NCBI RefSeq assembly: GCF_000424285.1
Contig: NZ_AUJP01000005.1
Span: 1-64,000 of the forward strand
Source of the DNA: Butyrivibrio sp. MB2005
Lineage (GTDB): Bacteria; Bacillota; Clostridia; Lachnospirales; Lachnospiraceae
Direction of reading: 5' to 3'
Length of the DNA stretch: 64,000 nt
Both the position numbers and the translations under genes were made by a program. How positions within the stretch are numbered: position 1 is the first letter of the stretch; each line of letters begins with the position of its first letter. Below, in pieces: positions 55,536-63,688 of this stretch. The notes beneath the pieces were generated by a model. It did not search any database and had not been told where the DNA came from. It saw only the letters and a list, made by a program, of their open reading frames with translations.

Positions 55536-56840
55536 ATGGATAAAAGAAGAATCCTGGTTGTAGATGATGATGAGATAATCATACGACTTACTAAAGGAAT
55601 ACTTTCAGATAAATATGATATTGTTACGGCAGATTCAGGACAAAGGGCCATTGACATCTATGCGGATGTTAAGCCCGATATGATTCTGTCTGATCTTATC
55701 ATGCCCGGAATGACCGGCTTTGAGATGATGGAGAATCTCAGAGCCAAATACAATATTATCATCCCTGTAATGTTCATGACTGCACTTTCAAGTGACGAAA
55801 CAGAGGAACAAAGTCTTACGATAGGAGCAGTTGATTATATCAGAAAACCCTTCAAGGCAGATGTACTGCTGCACAGAGTAGATAACATCATGGCTAATCT
55901 TGATCAGATAAGAGGTCTTCGGGCTGCTGCCGAGAACGACACCATGACAGGGCTTTTAAATAAGACAACCAGCATGCGTGAAATTGACCAGGCTGTAAGA
56001 AATGGTCAGGGCATACTTATGATGATAGACCTCGACAGCTTTAAGCTGGTTAATGATATCTACGGTCATGAAAAGGGCGATCAGATTCTTATAAGGTTCG
56101 CTGAAATACTAAAGAGTATCATGAGATCCTCTGACATAATCGGAAGAGTCGGTGGTGATGAGTTCATAGCATTTTGTCAGAATACAAAAGAAGAGAGAAT
56201 GCTAAGGGAGAGGACCGAGTTCTTAAACAGAAAGCTCTTTAACTTCGCAAAAGAATGTCTTGCAGAAGACATGAACATTCCTCTTGGATGCTCCATAGGC
56301 GCAGCAATCTGTCCTGATGAGGGAAATGATTTTAACACGCTTTTTAAAAAGGCTGATGAAGCACTATATGAAGCTAAGCATAACGGAAAACACGGTTATG
56401 TAATTTATAAGCACGGCGAGGATGAAGTAAATGAAAATAAACCGGATAATAACTCAGAGATCCGAATGATCCTGGGAGAGCGAGAAGGTCAGCGTGGCGC
56501 CTATGTTCTACCTATGGACCAGCTAAAAACTGTTTACAGATTCCTTATAAGAGTAGAAAAGAACTATCCCAGTGATATTCATTTTATTGTTTTTACATTG
56601 GAGAGTAGAAACGGTCATGTAAGTGAATACAGAGATAAGTATATGGAGGTCATGGCTTCATGCCTCAGAGGAAGCGATATCGTGGCAAAGTATGGTGATG
56701 ATAAAGTGATAGCGATACTGCTTAAAGCCTCAGCTGAGGACTATCATGTCCCTCTTGAGAGAGTAATGATGAAATGGAATGAAATGCATGAATCGCTGGA
56801 AGTAGAAATCAGCTACACTGTTGAAAATCTGATGACGTAG
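55536..56840 (+). CDS. receiver-diguanylate cyclase with a degenerate second GGDEF domain
   Basis: 434 residues from ATG 55536, chosen over TTG 55524 because GAGGT lies 5 nt upstream. The receiver (1-120) has D10-D12, phosphoacceptor D53 (LSDLIMPG) and Lys in YIRKP. The first GGDEF domain (about 125-295) has the intact motif GGDEF (206-210) and an inhibitory-site RSSD (197-200) five residues before it, so it should make c-di-GMP and be feedback-inhibited. The last 120 residues repeat that fold: RGSD (378-381) and YGDDK (386-390) sit at matching positions, but the catalytic motif is lost. It is the probable output of the upstream kinase. Confidence 0.9.
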   Translation: MDKRRILVVDDDEIIIRLTKGILSDKYDIVTADSGQRAIDIYADVKPDMILSDLIMPGMTGFEMMENLRAKYNIIIPVMFMTALSSDETEEQSLTIGAVDYIRKPFKADVLLHRVDNIMANLDQIRGLRAAAENDTMTGLLNKTTSMREIDQAVRNGQGILMMIDLDSFKLVNDIYGHEKGDQILIRFAEILKSIMRSSDIIGRVGGDEFIAFCQNTKEERMLRERTEFLNRKLFNFAKECLAEDMNIPLGCSIGAAICPDEGNDFNTLFKKADEALYEAKHNGKHGYVIYKHGEDEVNENKPDNNSEIRMILGEREGQRGAYVLPMDQLKTVYRFLIRVEKNYPSDIHFIVFTLESRNGHVSEYRDKYMEVMASCLRGSDIVAKYGDDKVIAILLKASAEDYHVPLERVMMKWNEMHESLEVEISYTVENLMT

Positions 56841-56871
56841 TTTTAAATAAAGATAAAAAAAATAATGTTAG

Positions 56872-57453
56872 GAAAAATGGCTTAATTTCAGATTTGGAAT
56901 TAAGTCATTTTCTTTTGAACAAGGCCAGGTTATATCTGATGTTATTCAGAGTTATACCGGGGCTGAGAAAAAGAGCGTTCAGAAGGTTGATAAGTCTAAG
57001 GCCCACAACAGAGATTTCTATAAGCGTCCTGTTGTTGTAGCTTCTGCCGGAGGCGGTGCTGCTGCAGGAGCAGGTGCAGCTGCAAGTGCTTCAGCAAGTG
57101 CCGGTGCTTCAGCATCAGTAAATGTGTCAGGCGGTGGTAATACAAGCGTTAATTACACCAACGTCGAGTCTACAGTAGTAAATCAGACTAACGTTTATGT
57201 AAGTAATCCCGCACCCAGTTCAGCTGCAGCAAGCACACCTGTTTCAAGTGGCTTTGATTCATCAGGTATTGCTTCAAGTATTGAGAGTGCTACAAGTCAG
57301 ATGACATCAGGCGGCGGAGCATCCAATATGGCAAGCGGTATCGCTGCGGCAGCCGTTGGAGCTGCAACAGCCGCCGCAGCAGGAGGAGCTGCAGCCACAT
57401 ATCTTAAATCCAAAAAGGAAAATGAAACTGAAGAAGTTGCTGAAACAAAATAA
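56872..57453 (+). pseudogene. Ala/Gly/Ser-rich reading frame without a start codon
   Basis: A frame stays open from just after a TAG (56869-56871) to the TAA at 57453, about 193 codons, but the first GTG is at 57124 and there is no ATG near the left end. The N-terminal part reads SFEQGQVISDVIQSYTG, then KKSVQKVDKSKAHNRDFYKR, then a long Ala/Gly/Ser tract, a Val/Asn/Thr stretch (NVESTVVNQTNVYVSNPAP) and an Ala-rich possible membrane helix near the end with a charged tail. Removing one A from the run of five at 56873-56877 would join it to an ATG at 56865. I therefore call it start-less or frameshifted; a non-ATG start is also possible. A terminator follows. Confidence 0.55.
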
Positions 57454-57465
57454 TGTAATAGTGAT

Positions 57466-57515
57466 GGGGATTTCACTTTAGATGGTCGGATTATCTGGGT
57501 GAGATCCCCTTTTTA
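57466..57515 (+). terminator. intrinsic terminator
   Basis: GGGGATTTCAC (57466-57476) pairs imperfectly with GTGAGATCCCC (57499-57509), followed by TTTTT. It closes the Ala/Gly-rich frame. From here to 57817 no gene is seen. Confidence 0.7.
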
Positions 57516-57698
57516 TGTTCATTATTTCATTACTATTTCACCGTGTGAGGGTCTTATTCTCATCTTATTTGAAGTAGAAATAAAATGGACACCATAATTT
57601 TCATTTGAGTACTAAATAACGGCTTAACAAATTCTTAAAAGTGCATAAAATGGATGTTTTTCGTTGATTTTTCGGGGGGTGGTATCATTAAGGTATAA

Positions 57699-57725
57699 GA
57701 TAGATACAGGATATCTGTCTTTTTT
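57699..57725 (+). terminator. terminator-like hairpin in the leader of the BspA-like gene
   Basis: GATAGATA (57699-57706) pairs with TATCTGTC (57712-57719), one G-U pair, 5-nt loop, followed by six T. It lies about 92 nt before the next start, where no upstream gene needs ending, so it might be an attenuator. The rest of the 357-nt gap is AT-rich with a G-run at 57674-57679 and no clear promoter. Confidence 0.4.
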
Positions 57726-57817
57726 GATTAATGTGATAAAGAGGTGATGAATGAATCGAGAAAAATAAAATTTTTTAGAAGAATAAAGGATAAAATAGAG
57801 GAAAGGAAAATGTGTTT

Positions 57818-59638
57818 ATGAGAAATTTGTTATCAAAGAAATATGTCAATTATTGTTTAACCATACTTTTTGTCGCCATGCTTTTAGTTTGTAATGGAAC
57901 CAGTGTTAAAGCTGACGATGATGATGATGATTATGTGACAAGTGACTGGCTTCAGGATTTTGGGGGTAGATTTGGAGAATATTATGACACCAGTGATGGT
58001 CAAACAAAGCCGGCATACATTATAACAGGATATGGTGGAGAAAAATCCAGCATAACAATAGATAGCCATGTAACAACATCTAAGGGACGAAACTATCCTG
58101 TAGTAGTTAGCTCTTTAGGCTTGAATAGTGAAACTCATGTTCGCGAGGTCAAATTTGTTAATGGTGTGAAAGTCATACCTAATATCAACTGGCCAATTGA
58201 CGAAGGCTATTCATACAGTGCCGATGGGATAGTGAGAGGAAATGTCGACACGGTTGAAACAATAGATTTTTCCGGTGCTGATACAAGCTGCGCTCGAAAT
58301 ATGATGTATATGTTTAAAAATTTGCGAGGCCTTACCACCTTGGATATTAGTAATTTTGATACATCTAACGTAACATCTATGCGAGAAATGTTTGAAGGTT
58401 GCAGCAGAATGCAAACTATTAACCTTAAAGGGATTGATACTTCCAAAGTAACAACTATGGAAGCAATGTTTGATGACTGTGTGTCGTTGCAATCTTTGGA
58501 TCTTTCTGGATTGAATACATCGAATGTTACTAATATGGGCATGATGTTCTGGGATTGCAGAAATCTGCAGACGCTTAATCTCACGGGCATTAATACGTCG
58601 AATGTTACAGATATGCACTATATGTTCTATGTAGATGTAGATGATTCAAAAAATTATGCAACATATTCAAAACTGACTTCTTTGGATCTTAGTAGCTTCA
58701 ATACATCAAAAGTAACTAATATGAAATCTATGTTTTGTGGACAGGGGAATTTGACTAGTCTTAATCTGAGTTCTTTTGATACTTCTAATGTGAAATATAT
58801 GGATAGTATGTTCACCTATTGCAGATCAATGACTCATTTAAATTTAAGTAATTTTAATGTTTCAAAAGCACAAACTATGCAAGACTACACTTCCCTTGGG
58901 CAGCATTATACGAATGTTAAGGATGTAGGATTGTCAAATTTGGTATTTGCTAGCATTGATACTCCGGTAATATCTGGATCGGGATGGGTTTATACACTGT
59001 TAGAGACAGTGGACATTCGCGCTGGTCAAAAACCTATTTATCGTTTGGATGATAATAAAGATGGTAAACCGGATAATGAGACCAATTACTATGATTCTCT
59101 CAGAATTGATGGCATTAGTCACAGATATCTCTTAGTTGGTTACTATGATTCTAATGATAATACACATCATTATTATAATAATGCTAATCAGGGAGGGAAC
59201 CAGCAGGAACATAATAATACTAATGATGGACAGCAGGATAAAAACCCGGCACCTGATAGCCAGCAGGAAGCAGCTACTGATGATCAGACTAAAAAGCCTG
59301 TAAGCCCTTCGGAGGAAGAGAAGAAGGAGACCGTAGATAAAAAGCAGGCAAAAACTTCTGTGTCTAAGGTGAAGGCAGGAAAGAAATCCTTTACTGTTTC
59401 CTGGAAAAAGCAGACTGCAAAGGGAATCAAGGGTTACGAGATTCAGTATAGTATGGATAAGAAATTCAAGAAGGATGTCAAGATAGTCACAATTGGCAAG
59501 ACCAAGACAACTTCCAAAAAGATCAAGAAGCTTAAGTCCGGAGAAACATACTATATAAGGGTTAGGACTTATAAGAAAGCTAATTCAAAGAAGGTATATT
59601 CTAAGTGGAGTAAGGCAAAGAGCATAACTGTTAAATAA
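57818..59638 (+). CDS. BspA-like leucine-rich-repeat surface protein with fibronectin III domain
   Basis: 606 residues from ATG 57818 with GAGGAAAGG upstream; a GTG at 57812 is too near that site. A signal peptide (1-33, ending SVKA) precedes an Asp run. About seven DUF285-type repeats follow (roughly 150-370), each close to FDTSNVTSMREMFEGC; LNLSSFDTSNVKYMDSMF is another copy. A region rich in Asn/Gln/Pro/Glu (440-510) leads to a Lys-rich fibronectin type III domain (about 510-606: VSKVKAGKKSFTVSWKK, then YYIRVRTYKK). There is no LPxTG anchor. Such proteins are secreted or wall-associated adhesins. The repeat region is AT-rich compared with the neighbouring genes. Confidence 0.9.
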   Translation: MRNLLSKKYVNYCLTILFVAMLLVCNGTSVKADDDDDDYVTSDWLQDFGGRFGEYYDTSDGQTKPAYIITGYGGEKSSITIDSHVTTSKGRNYPVVVSSLGLNSETHVREVKFVNGVKVIPNINWPIDEGYSYSADGIVRGNVDTVETIDFSGADTSCARNMMYMFKNLRGLTTLDISNFDTSNVTSMREMFEGCSRMQTINLKGIDTSKVTTMEAMFDDCVSLQSLDLSGLNTSNVTNMGMMFWDCRNLQTLNLTGINTSNVTDMHYMFYVDVDDSKNYATYSKLTSLDLSSFNTSKVTNMKSMFCGQGNLTSLNLSSFDTSNVKYMDSMFTYCRSMTHLNLSNFNVSKAQTMQDYTSLGQHYTNVKDVGLSNLVFASIDTPVISGSGWVYTLLETVDIRAGQKPIYRLDDNKDGKPDNETNYYDSLRIDGISHRYLLVGYYDSNDNTHHYYNNANQGGNQQEHNNTNDGQQDKNPAPDSQQEAATDDQTKKPVSPSEEEKKETVDKKQAKTSVSKVKAGKKSFTVSWKKQTAKGIKGYEIQYSMDKKFKKDVKIVTIGKTKTTSKKIKKLKSGETYYIRVRTYKKANSKKVYSKWSKAKSITVK

Positions 59639-59703
59639 TGCAATTGAAGTAAAGGAAAAGATCTCGGGGGTGAAAGCACCAATGTCATTAAGTTAAGTGT
59701 GAC

Positions 59704-59749
59704 GACAAAAAGACTCTTATACCAGAAATGGTATAGGGGTCTTTTTGTC
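59704..59749. terminator. bidirectional terminator between convergent genes
   Basis: GACAAAAAGAC (59704-59714) pairs with GTCTTTTTGTC (59739-59749), with ATACC/GGTAT continuing inside. A and T tracts on both sides serve the surface-protein gene and the convergent recombinase gene. Confidence 0.85.
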
Positions 59750-59802
59750 TGAAAAAAATAGTTGACAGCAGGACTGAAAAGTGCGGCCGCTTTCGCTACT
59801 GA

Positions 59803-60873
59803 TTATATTTTAGAGGTATCTGTATTATATGGATCTATGGTTGCTGCGCGTCTTCTATGTTCATCCTCAATTGCTGCGTAGTGTTTGGCTGTGGTATTTA
59901 TATCTTTATGGCCAAGAACATCTGCAACAAGGCGAATATCACCGGTTTCTCTGTATAATGCCGTGCCGTAAGTGCTTCGCATTTTGTGAGGTGTAAGCTT
60001 TTTTCCGGGGACAGCCATCCTGGTGTATTTCTGAACCAGAATTTGCACGGATCTGACCGTAATGCGGCTTTTTCTAAGGGATAAAAACAGGGCTTTTTCC
60101 TTGGAATCAGCCAGTAATGTGGGCCTCTCAAACTCTATATAATCCTTAATAGCTTCCGCAACAGCTCTGTTAAAGTACAGAATCTGCGTATTTCCGCCTT
60201 TTCGGACAACTGTGAAGGAATTCTCATCAAAATTAAAATCATCAATATCAAGGCCGACGCACTCGGATACACGAATTCCAGTATTGAGTAGGAGAGTGAA
60301 GATAGCAGTATCACGGAGAGTAGTCTTCTCACATAACGCTCTCTGCCTGTCGGAAACTTTAATATTGGTATTGATTACAGTATCCATCAATGTGTTAACT
60401 TCATCAGAATTCATGCGAATAATATCTTTTTTCGGAGCTTTTTTCCTTTTTGCAGCTCCAAGTGTCGGATTATTTTTCAGATAATGATGAAGGCACATGA
60501 ATTCGTAAAATCCGCGAACTGCTGACATACGTCTGGCAATTCCTTTTTCTTTATTTACATGCTTATTCTCGCCGTTATTAAACTGCAAAAATCGCTGGAA
60601 TTCATTGATATCTTCAAAGGTAAGCTGGTCAAGAATTTCCAAAGGAATATCCTTGATTTTATCGTTATCACTTAATATTGGATTTTTCTCAGCGAGAAAT
60701 TTAAAGAAAGTGATCAGATCATAGGCATAAGAAACCACGGTATTAATCTGTGAAGTGAGTTCCTTATCATCAAGAAATGATAAACAATATCCGGGAAGCT
60801 CAGCTTCAAGTTCATGTAATTTCTCTAAACGTGATAGATATAATTTACGATTGTATTCAGAATCAGCACCCAT
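59803..60873 (-). CDS. tyrosine recombinase (XerC/XerD/phage integrase family)
   Basis: 356 residues. An N-terminal SAM-like core-binding domain (about 30-150) is followed by the catalytic domain with a full active site: Arg in LNTGIRVSECVGLD, Lys in VVRKGGNTQ, HxxR in TPHKMRSTYG, His in DVLGHKDINTT and the nucleophilic Tyr in AKHYAA. At 356 residues it is longer than XerC/D (about 300), mainly through an N-terminal extension. It is convergent with the BspA-like gene and next to the mosaic surface gene, an accessory setting, which fits an island or inversion recombinase. No flanking att repeats were found by eye. Confidence 0.93.
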   Translation of the reverse strand: MGADSEYNRKLYLSRLEKLHELEAELPGYCLSFLDDKELTSQINTVVSYAYDLITFFKFLAEKNPILSDNDKIKDIPLEILDQLTFEDINEFQRFLQFNNGENKHVNKEKGIARRMSAVRGFYEFMCLHHYLKNNPTLGAAKRKKAPKKDIIRMNSDEVNTLMDTVINTNIKVSDRQRALCEKTTLRDTAIFTLLLNTGIRVSECVGLDIDDFNFDENSFTVVRKGGNTQILYFNRAVAEAIKDYIEFERPTLLADSKEKALFLSLRKSRITVRSVQILVQKYTRMAVPGKKLTPHKMRSTYGTALYRETGDIRLVADVLGHKDINTTAKHYAAIEDEHRRRAATIDPYNTDTSKI

Positions 60874-60940
60874 ATAATTACCCCCAACAAAACCATAGAA
60901 TTATGCGAAAACACAGAATCCATGCGGATCTGATAAATAC

Positions 60941-60969
60941 ATTATACCATACATTATAATTTCGTTAAA
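60941..60969 (-). promoter_or_regulatory. promoter for the tyrosine recombinase
   Basis: On the minus strand an extended -10, TG-G-TATAAT (plus 60941-60949), has a partial -35 TTTAAC (plus 60964-60969) at 17-nt spacing. It lies about 70 nt before the start. The rest of the gap to 61166 is AT-rich with no gene. Confidence 0.55.
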
Positions 60970-61166
60970 GAGAGATTTAGCGAAATAATAAATTTTTATC
61001 ACTACACTCTTGTGCATAAATTGAAATATTTAACGCGACTTCACAGAACATTCCGCAACACTTTATTTAATCAGTCTAAGAACGTGCCTGTTACGTGTGA
61101 TATAAAGTCAAAACAGCATAAAAATCCTCCTGCCATTAATTTGAAATAATAACAGGAGGGTTAAAC

Positions 61167-62657
61167 TTACTTCTTATTCTTTACTCTCTTAACTGTTGCG
61201 TTCTTAGGAAGGCCTGATTTTTCAAGAAGTTTTTTGTTATTCTCAAAATTCTTGGCATTAGTTTGCACCTTTATGATCACATTCTTCTTGGTGTTCTTAA
61301 AGGCACCCTTTCCAACCTTCTTAAGCTTTCCTCTGATGACGACTATCTTGACCTTCTTACCGTAATTGAAGGCGTTCTTGTCGATAGTATTGATGTTTTT
61401 GCCTATATCAACTTTTGTTGCCTGTTTGCAGTTTTTAAGGAATCCCTTGCGGATTCTTGTAACTTTGTAGGTCTTGCCATTTGCTTTTACTGTAGCAGGA
61501 ACGACTACTGTTTTGAGGCTCTTGCTGTTTACATTTTTGAGGTCTAATTTTGTACCATTAGCCTTTTTGAAGACAAATTGTGAAATCTGTTCATCAGTCT
61601 TGCTGTAATTGGTAACTGATATTGTTTTGCCATCAGCATTCTCTTTTGTAACAGTCTTGGTTCCATCAGGATTCTGCTGCGTATCATCACCTTCATCCTG
61701 GCTTTGCTTCTGCTCTTCTATTGTGACTGTAACACAAGCAGGTTCAGAATCTGTATGATTATCATCTCCTACTACCTTATACCATACATAGTAGGTTCCC
61801 GCATCGGTTTTTGTTGGGATGTCTGTGGTATAAGCCGATGCATCAGGTGCCGTGGTCGCATTCGTACCGAGAGCGTACTTCATCTCACCGCCGGTGGCTT
61901 TACCAGTCACATTCACAAGTGGTTTATCCGTTCCGTCATATGTTCTGTTATTTGCGGTGATGGTTGCGGGAGTTGCAGCCGCCTTGGTGATCGTCACGGT
62001 CACTTCTTTGGTTGCCTGTACATATGTATCGGTTTCTGCCGCAGTTACAACGACGGTTGCGGTACCGACCTTCTTGATCGTCAGTGCGCCGGTGGAGGAG
62101 TTCACGTCGATGTACTCCGCACTACCATCCTTGACCGCGTAGCTGATTGCGCCATTGCCGTTGGTCGTAGAAGAAATTTTCTTGTCCGTGTCGCCATAGG
62201 TCGCGGTCACATCAGCGGCGGTTATGGTCTGCGCGGCTTTATTTGCGTAGCCATACACCTCGATCGATGCGACGCCATTCATCTGAAAATTTTCTAGACA
62301 CCTACCATTATCAAAATGAAGTTCAAACGGCGCACTTGAATCTGTGAAAGGGTCATAATCCCATTGTTTGAATATAACTTTGGTGATAGTGTACTCTTCA
62401 TAGCCTGAAACTGTCAGAGTACCAGCATTGTCCCACTGCCATCCATATCTTCCACTTCCATCATAATTGGTATTATTATGTGAAACCGTAACAACTCCAC
62501 TTGTAGTTTCACTGTAGGTTGTTTGACCTGTGGGTCTAATGGTGGTCAGCAGTGTCTCTGCTGGTGCCGCATACGCCGTCAGGCTCATCCCTGGCACCAG
62601 CCCCAGCACAAGCACAAGGCTGAGCAGGATGCTCAAAAGTCGTTTCTTCATTTTCAT
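61167..62657 (-). CDS. secreted mosaic protein with Ig-like/MBG and BspA-type repeats
   Basis: 496 residues from ATG 62657 (minus), chosen for AAAGGAGA upstream and because it begins a proper signal peptide (MKMKKRLLSILLSLVLVLG). Mature order: a beta-sandwich region (about 30-140), two bacterial Ig/MBG-type repeats (AAQTITAADVTATYGDTDKK; ATPATITANNRTYDGTDKP), a Gln/Asp linker (about 355-375), then a Lys-rich C-terminal LRR_5-like block (KTVVVPATVKANGKTYKVTR; IDKNAFNYGKKVK). It lacks an LPxTG motif. The N-terminal two thirds are visibly GC-richer than the C-terminal third, so the gene looks assembled from two sources. Confidence 0.82.
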   Translation of the reverse strand: MKMKKRLLSILLSLVLVLGLVPGMSLTAYAAPAETLLTTIRPTGQTTYSETTSGVVTVSHNNTNYDGSGRYGWQWDNAGTLTVSGYEEYTITKVIFKQWDYDPFTDSSAPFELHFDNGRCLENFQMNGVASIEVYGYANKAAQTITAADVTATYGDTDKKISSTTNGNGAISYAVKDGSAEYIDVNSSTGALTIKKVGTATVVVTAAETDTYVQATKEVTVTITKAAATPATITANNRTYDGTDKPLVNVTGKATGGEMKYALGTNATTAPDASAYTTDIPTKTDAGTYYVWYKVVGDDNHTDSEPACVTVTIEEQKQSQDEGDDTQQNPDGTKTVTKENADGKTISVTNYSKTDEQISQFVFKKANGTKLDLKNVNSKSLKTVVVPATVKANGKTYKVTRIRKGFLKNCKQATKVDIGKNINTIDKNAFNYGKKVKIVVIRGKLKKVGKGAFKNTKKNVIIKVQTNAKNFENNKKLLEKSGLPKNATVKRVKNKK

Positions 62658-62709
62658 AAGCAATCTGTCTCCTTTCGCATTCACGGCTGTTATGGCCGCC
62701 GCTGAACCA

Positions 62710-62853
62710 TTATTCACTTCCCGAAGCGCCCATCTCGTGAGCAAGCTCACTCGATGATACGGCATTCGCCGCATCTGCGTCCAGCTCGATAAACATCCGA
62801 TCACAAGCAAGCTTGCATCGTCTGTTTATCTCCCTGTCCTTGGCGCTTCTCAT
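62710..62853 (-). CDS. possible 47-residue small protein
   Basis: A short GC-rich frame (ATG at 62853, TAA ending at 62710) in the leader of the mosaic surface gene. The product is charged and amphipathic (RSAKDREINRR, then DRMFIELDADAANAV, SSELAHEMG). It has no good ribosome-binding site and lies between the leader hairpin and the surface gene. It could be a real small protein, a relic, or chance in GC-rich DNA. Confidence 0.35.
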   Translation of the reverse strand: MRSAKDREINRRCKLACDRMFIELDADAANAVSSSELAHEMGASGSE

Positions 62854-62864
62854 TGCTAACGCAC

Positions 62865-62914
62865 AAAAAACCGCCGAACCTGACAGGGTATACTTACCCC
62901 GTCAAGTCCGACGG
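62865..62914 (-). terminator. strong hairpin with T run in a leader (attenuator candidate)
   Basis: On the minus strand an 18-nt arm (plus 62897-62914) pairs along its whole length with plus 62871-62888, allowing four G-U pairs, with an 8-nt loop and then six T. It sits some 80 nt after a consensus promoter and 200 nt before the gene. A seven-codon frame (MDNRRT, plus 62902-62922) ends inside the stem, the arrangement expected of a leader-peptide attenuator. Confidence 0.7.
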
Positions 62915-62975
62915 TTATCCATCACGAATGTAGTATTCAGTTTTAGAGCAAGACAAAAAGGCGCAGTTTACCTTA

Positions 62976-62995
62976 CTGTGCTGTGCTGTGCTGTG
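62976..62995. repeat. (CTGTG)4 tandem repeat
   Basis: Four perfect copies of a 5-bp unit, directly next to the -10 element of the minus-strand promoter and covering the expected transcription start. Slippage here would alter the 5' end of the RNA. Confidence 0.9.
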
Positions 62996-62997
62996 CG

Positions 62998-63026
62998 AGT
63001 GTAGCCCTGTTCCGCATGGCTGTCAA
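62998..63026 (-). promoter_or_regulatory. near-perfect sigma-70 promoter
   Basis: On the minus strand TTGACA (plus 63021-63026) and TACACT (plus 62998-63003) are 17 nt apart. It drives the leader with the hairpin and the mosaic surface gene. Confidence 0.75.
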
Positions 63027-63030
63027 GCCT

Positions 63031-63396
63031 CCTGTGGTTTATTTTCTGATAAATTTCTTAATTATTTCAAATAAAAGCTTTTTGCTTTTTCTAAACCCCG
63101 ACATTTATATATAATTATTATCTCAATTAAGTGTAAAGAAACCATTATCCAAGCAGTGGTTTTAGATTAAAATTTCATTAAATTATTATTAAATAGTTAA
63201 TGTCGTACAGACTATGAATGTTTTATGCCCTGTAGATATTGATTACATTTTTATTCTCCATAGAGTTAGAAGGTAAAAAGGTAGCGATAACTTCTTCACT
63301 GTTCGCATTAAAAACTGCGAGGTATCACTCCCGCAGCTTTTCGTAAACAATATCAGTCTATTGATTGGACTCCATAGTGTATCAGTATTGGGTCTT
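63031..63396. other. AT-rich intergenic region
   Basis: No coding frame with support. It holds a small AAAAGC/GCTTTT hairpin (63073-63089) and, at about 63311-63343, an imperfect stem CTGCGAGG / CTCCCGCAG flanked by A and T runs that would terminate the minus-strand aldolase fragment. Composition changes sharply at about 63030, where the GC-rich promoter segment ends. Confidence 0.5.
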
Positions 63397-63672
63397 TCAT
63401 CCTCTGATTTCCTTAACAACTTTAACAGCTTCTTTTGTCATATCCTCAATCTTATCAAAGGCGCATGATTTAATAAGATCACCTTTAACCATCCAGCTAC
63501 CACCACAACATGCAATTCTGTCATAAGAAAGATAATCTCTCATGTTCTTTTCATTGATTCCACCTGTTGGCATGAACTTAATGCCTGTGTAAGGTGCTGC
63601 CATAGCCTTGATCATTGCAAGTGATGCCTTTGATGCAAGGAAAACTGCAGGACCTTTAAGATCATCTATCAA
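63397..63672 (-). pseudogene. C-terminal fragment of 2-keto-3-deoxy-6-phosphogluconate aldolase
   Basis: 91 codons matching only the last 40-45% of KDPG/KHG aldolase (Eda, about 210 residues): IKFMPTGGINEKN phosphate-binding strand, YLSYDRIACCGGSWMVKGDLI and the closing helix EAVKVVKEIRG. The N-terminal half with the catalytic Glu is missing; the lysine region is altered (DLKGPAVFLASK). The frame opens with a TTG 16 nt after the dehydratase stop and has no ribosome-binding site, so it looks like the residue of a deletion. The missing part would complete the hexuronate pathway with the upstream dehydratase. Confidence 0.78.
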
Positions 63673-63688
63673 GGGCTTTTACTTCGAA

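Noticed and set aside
57655..57700. G-rich stretch before the BspA-like gene considered as a riboswitch or promoter
   Set aside because: The TTGATT/TATCAT pair has only 13-nt spacing, and no known aptamer core is recognisable.
61852..62297. Plus-strand open frames across the GC-rich part of the mosaic surface gene
   Set aside because: They are antisense to a coding region with a signal peptide and recognisable Ig-like repeats, and GC-rich DNA produces long chance frames.
62976..62995. (CTGTG)4 considered as part of a CRISPR array
   Set aside because: The unit is 5 bp with no spacers; it is a simple tandem repeat.
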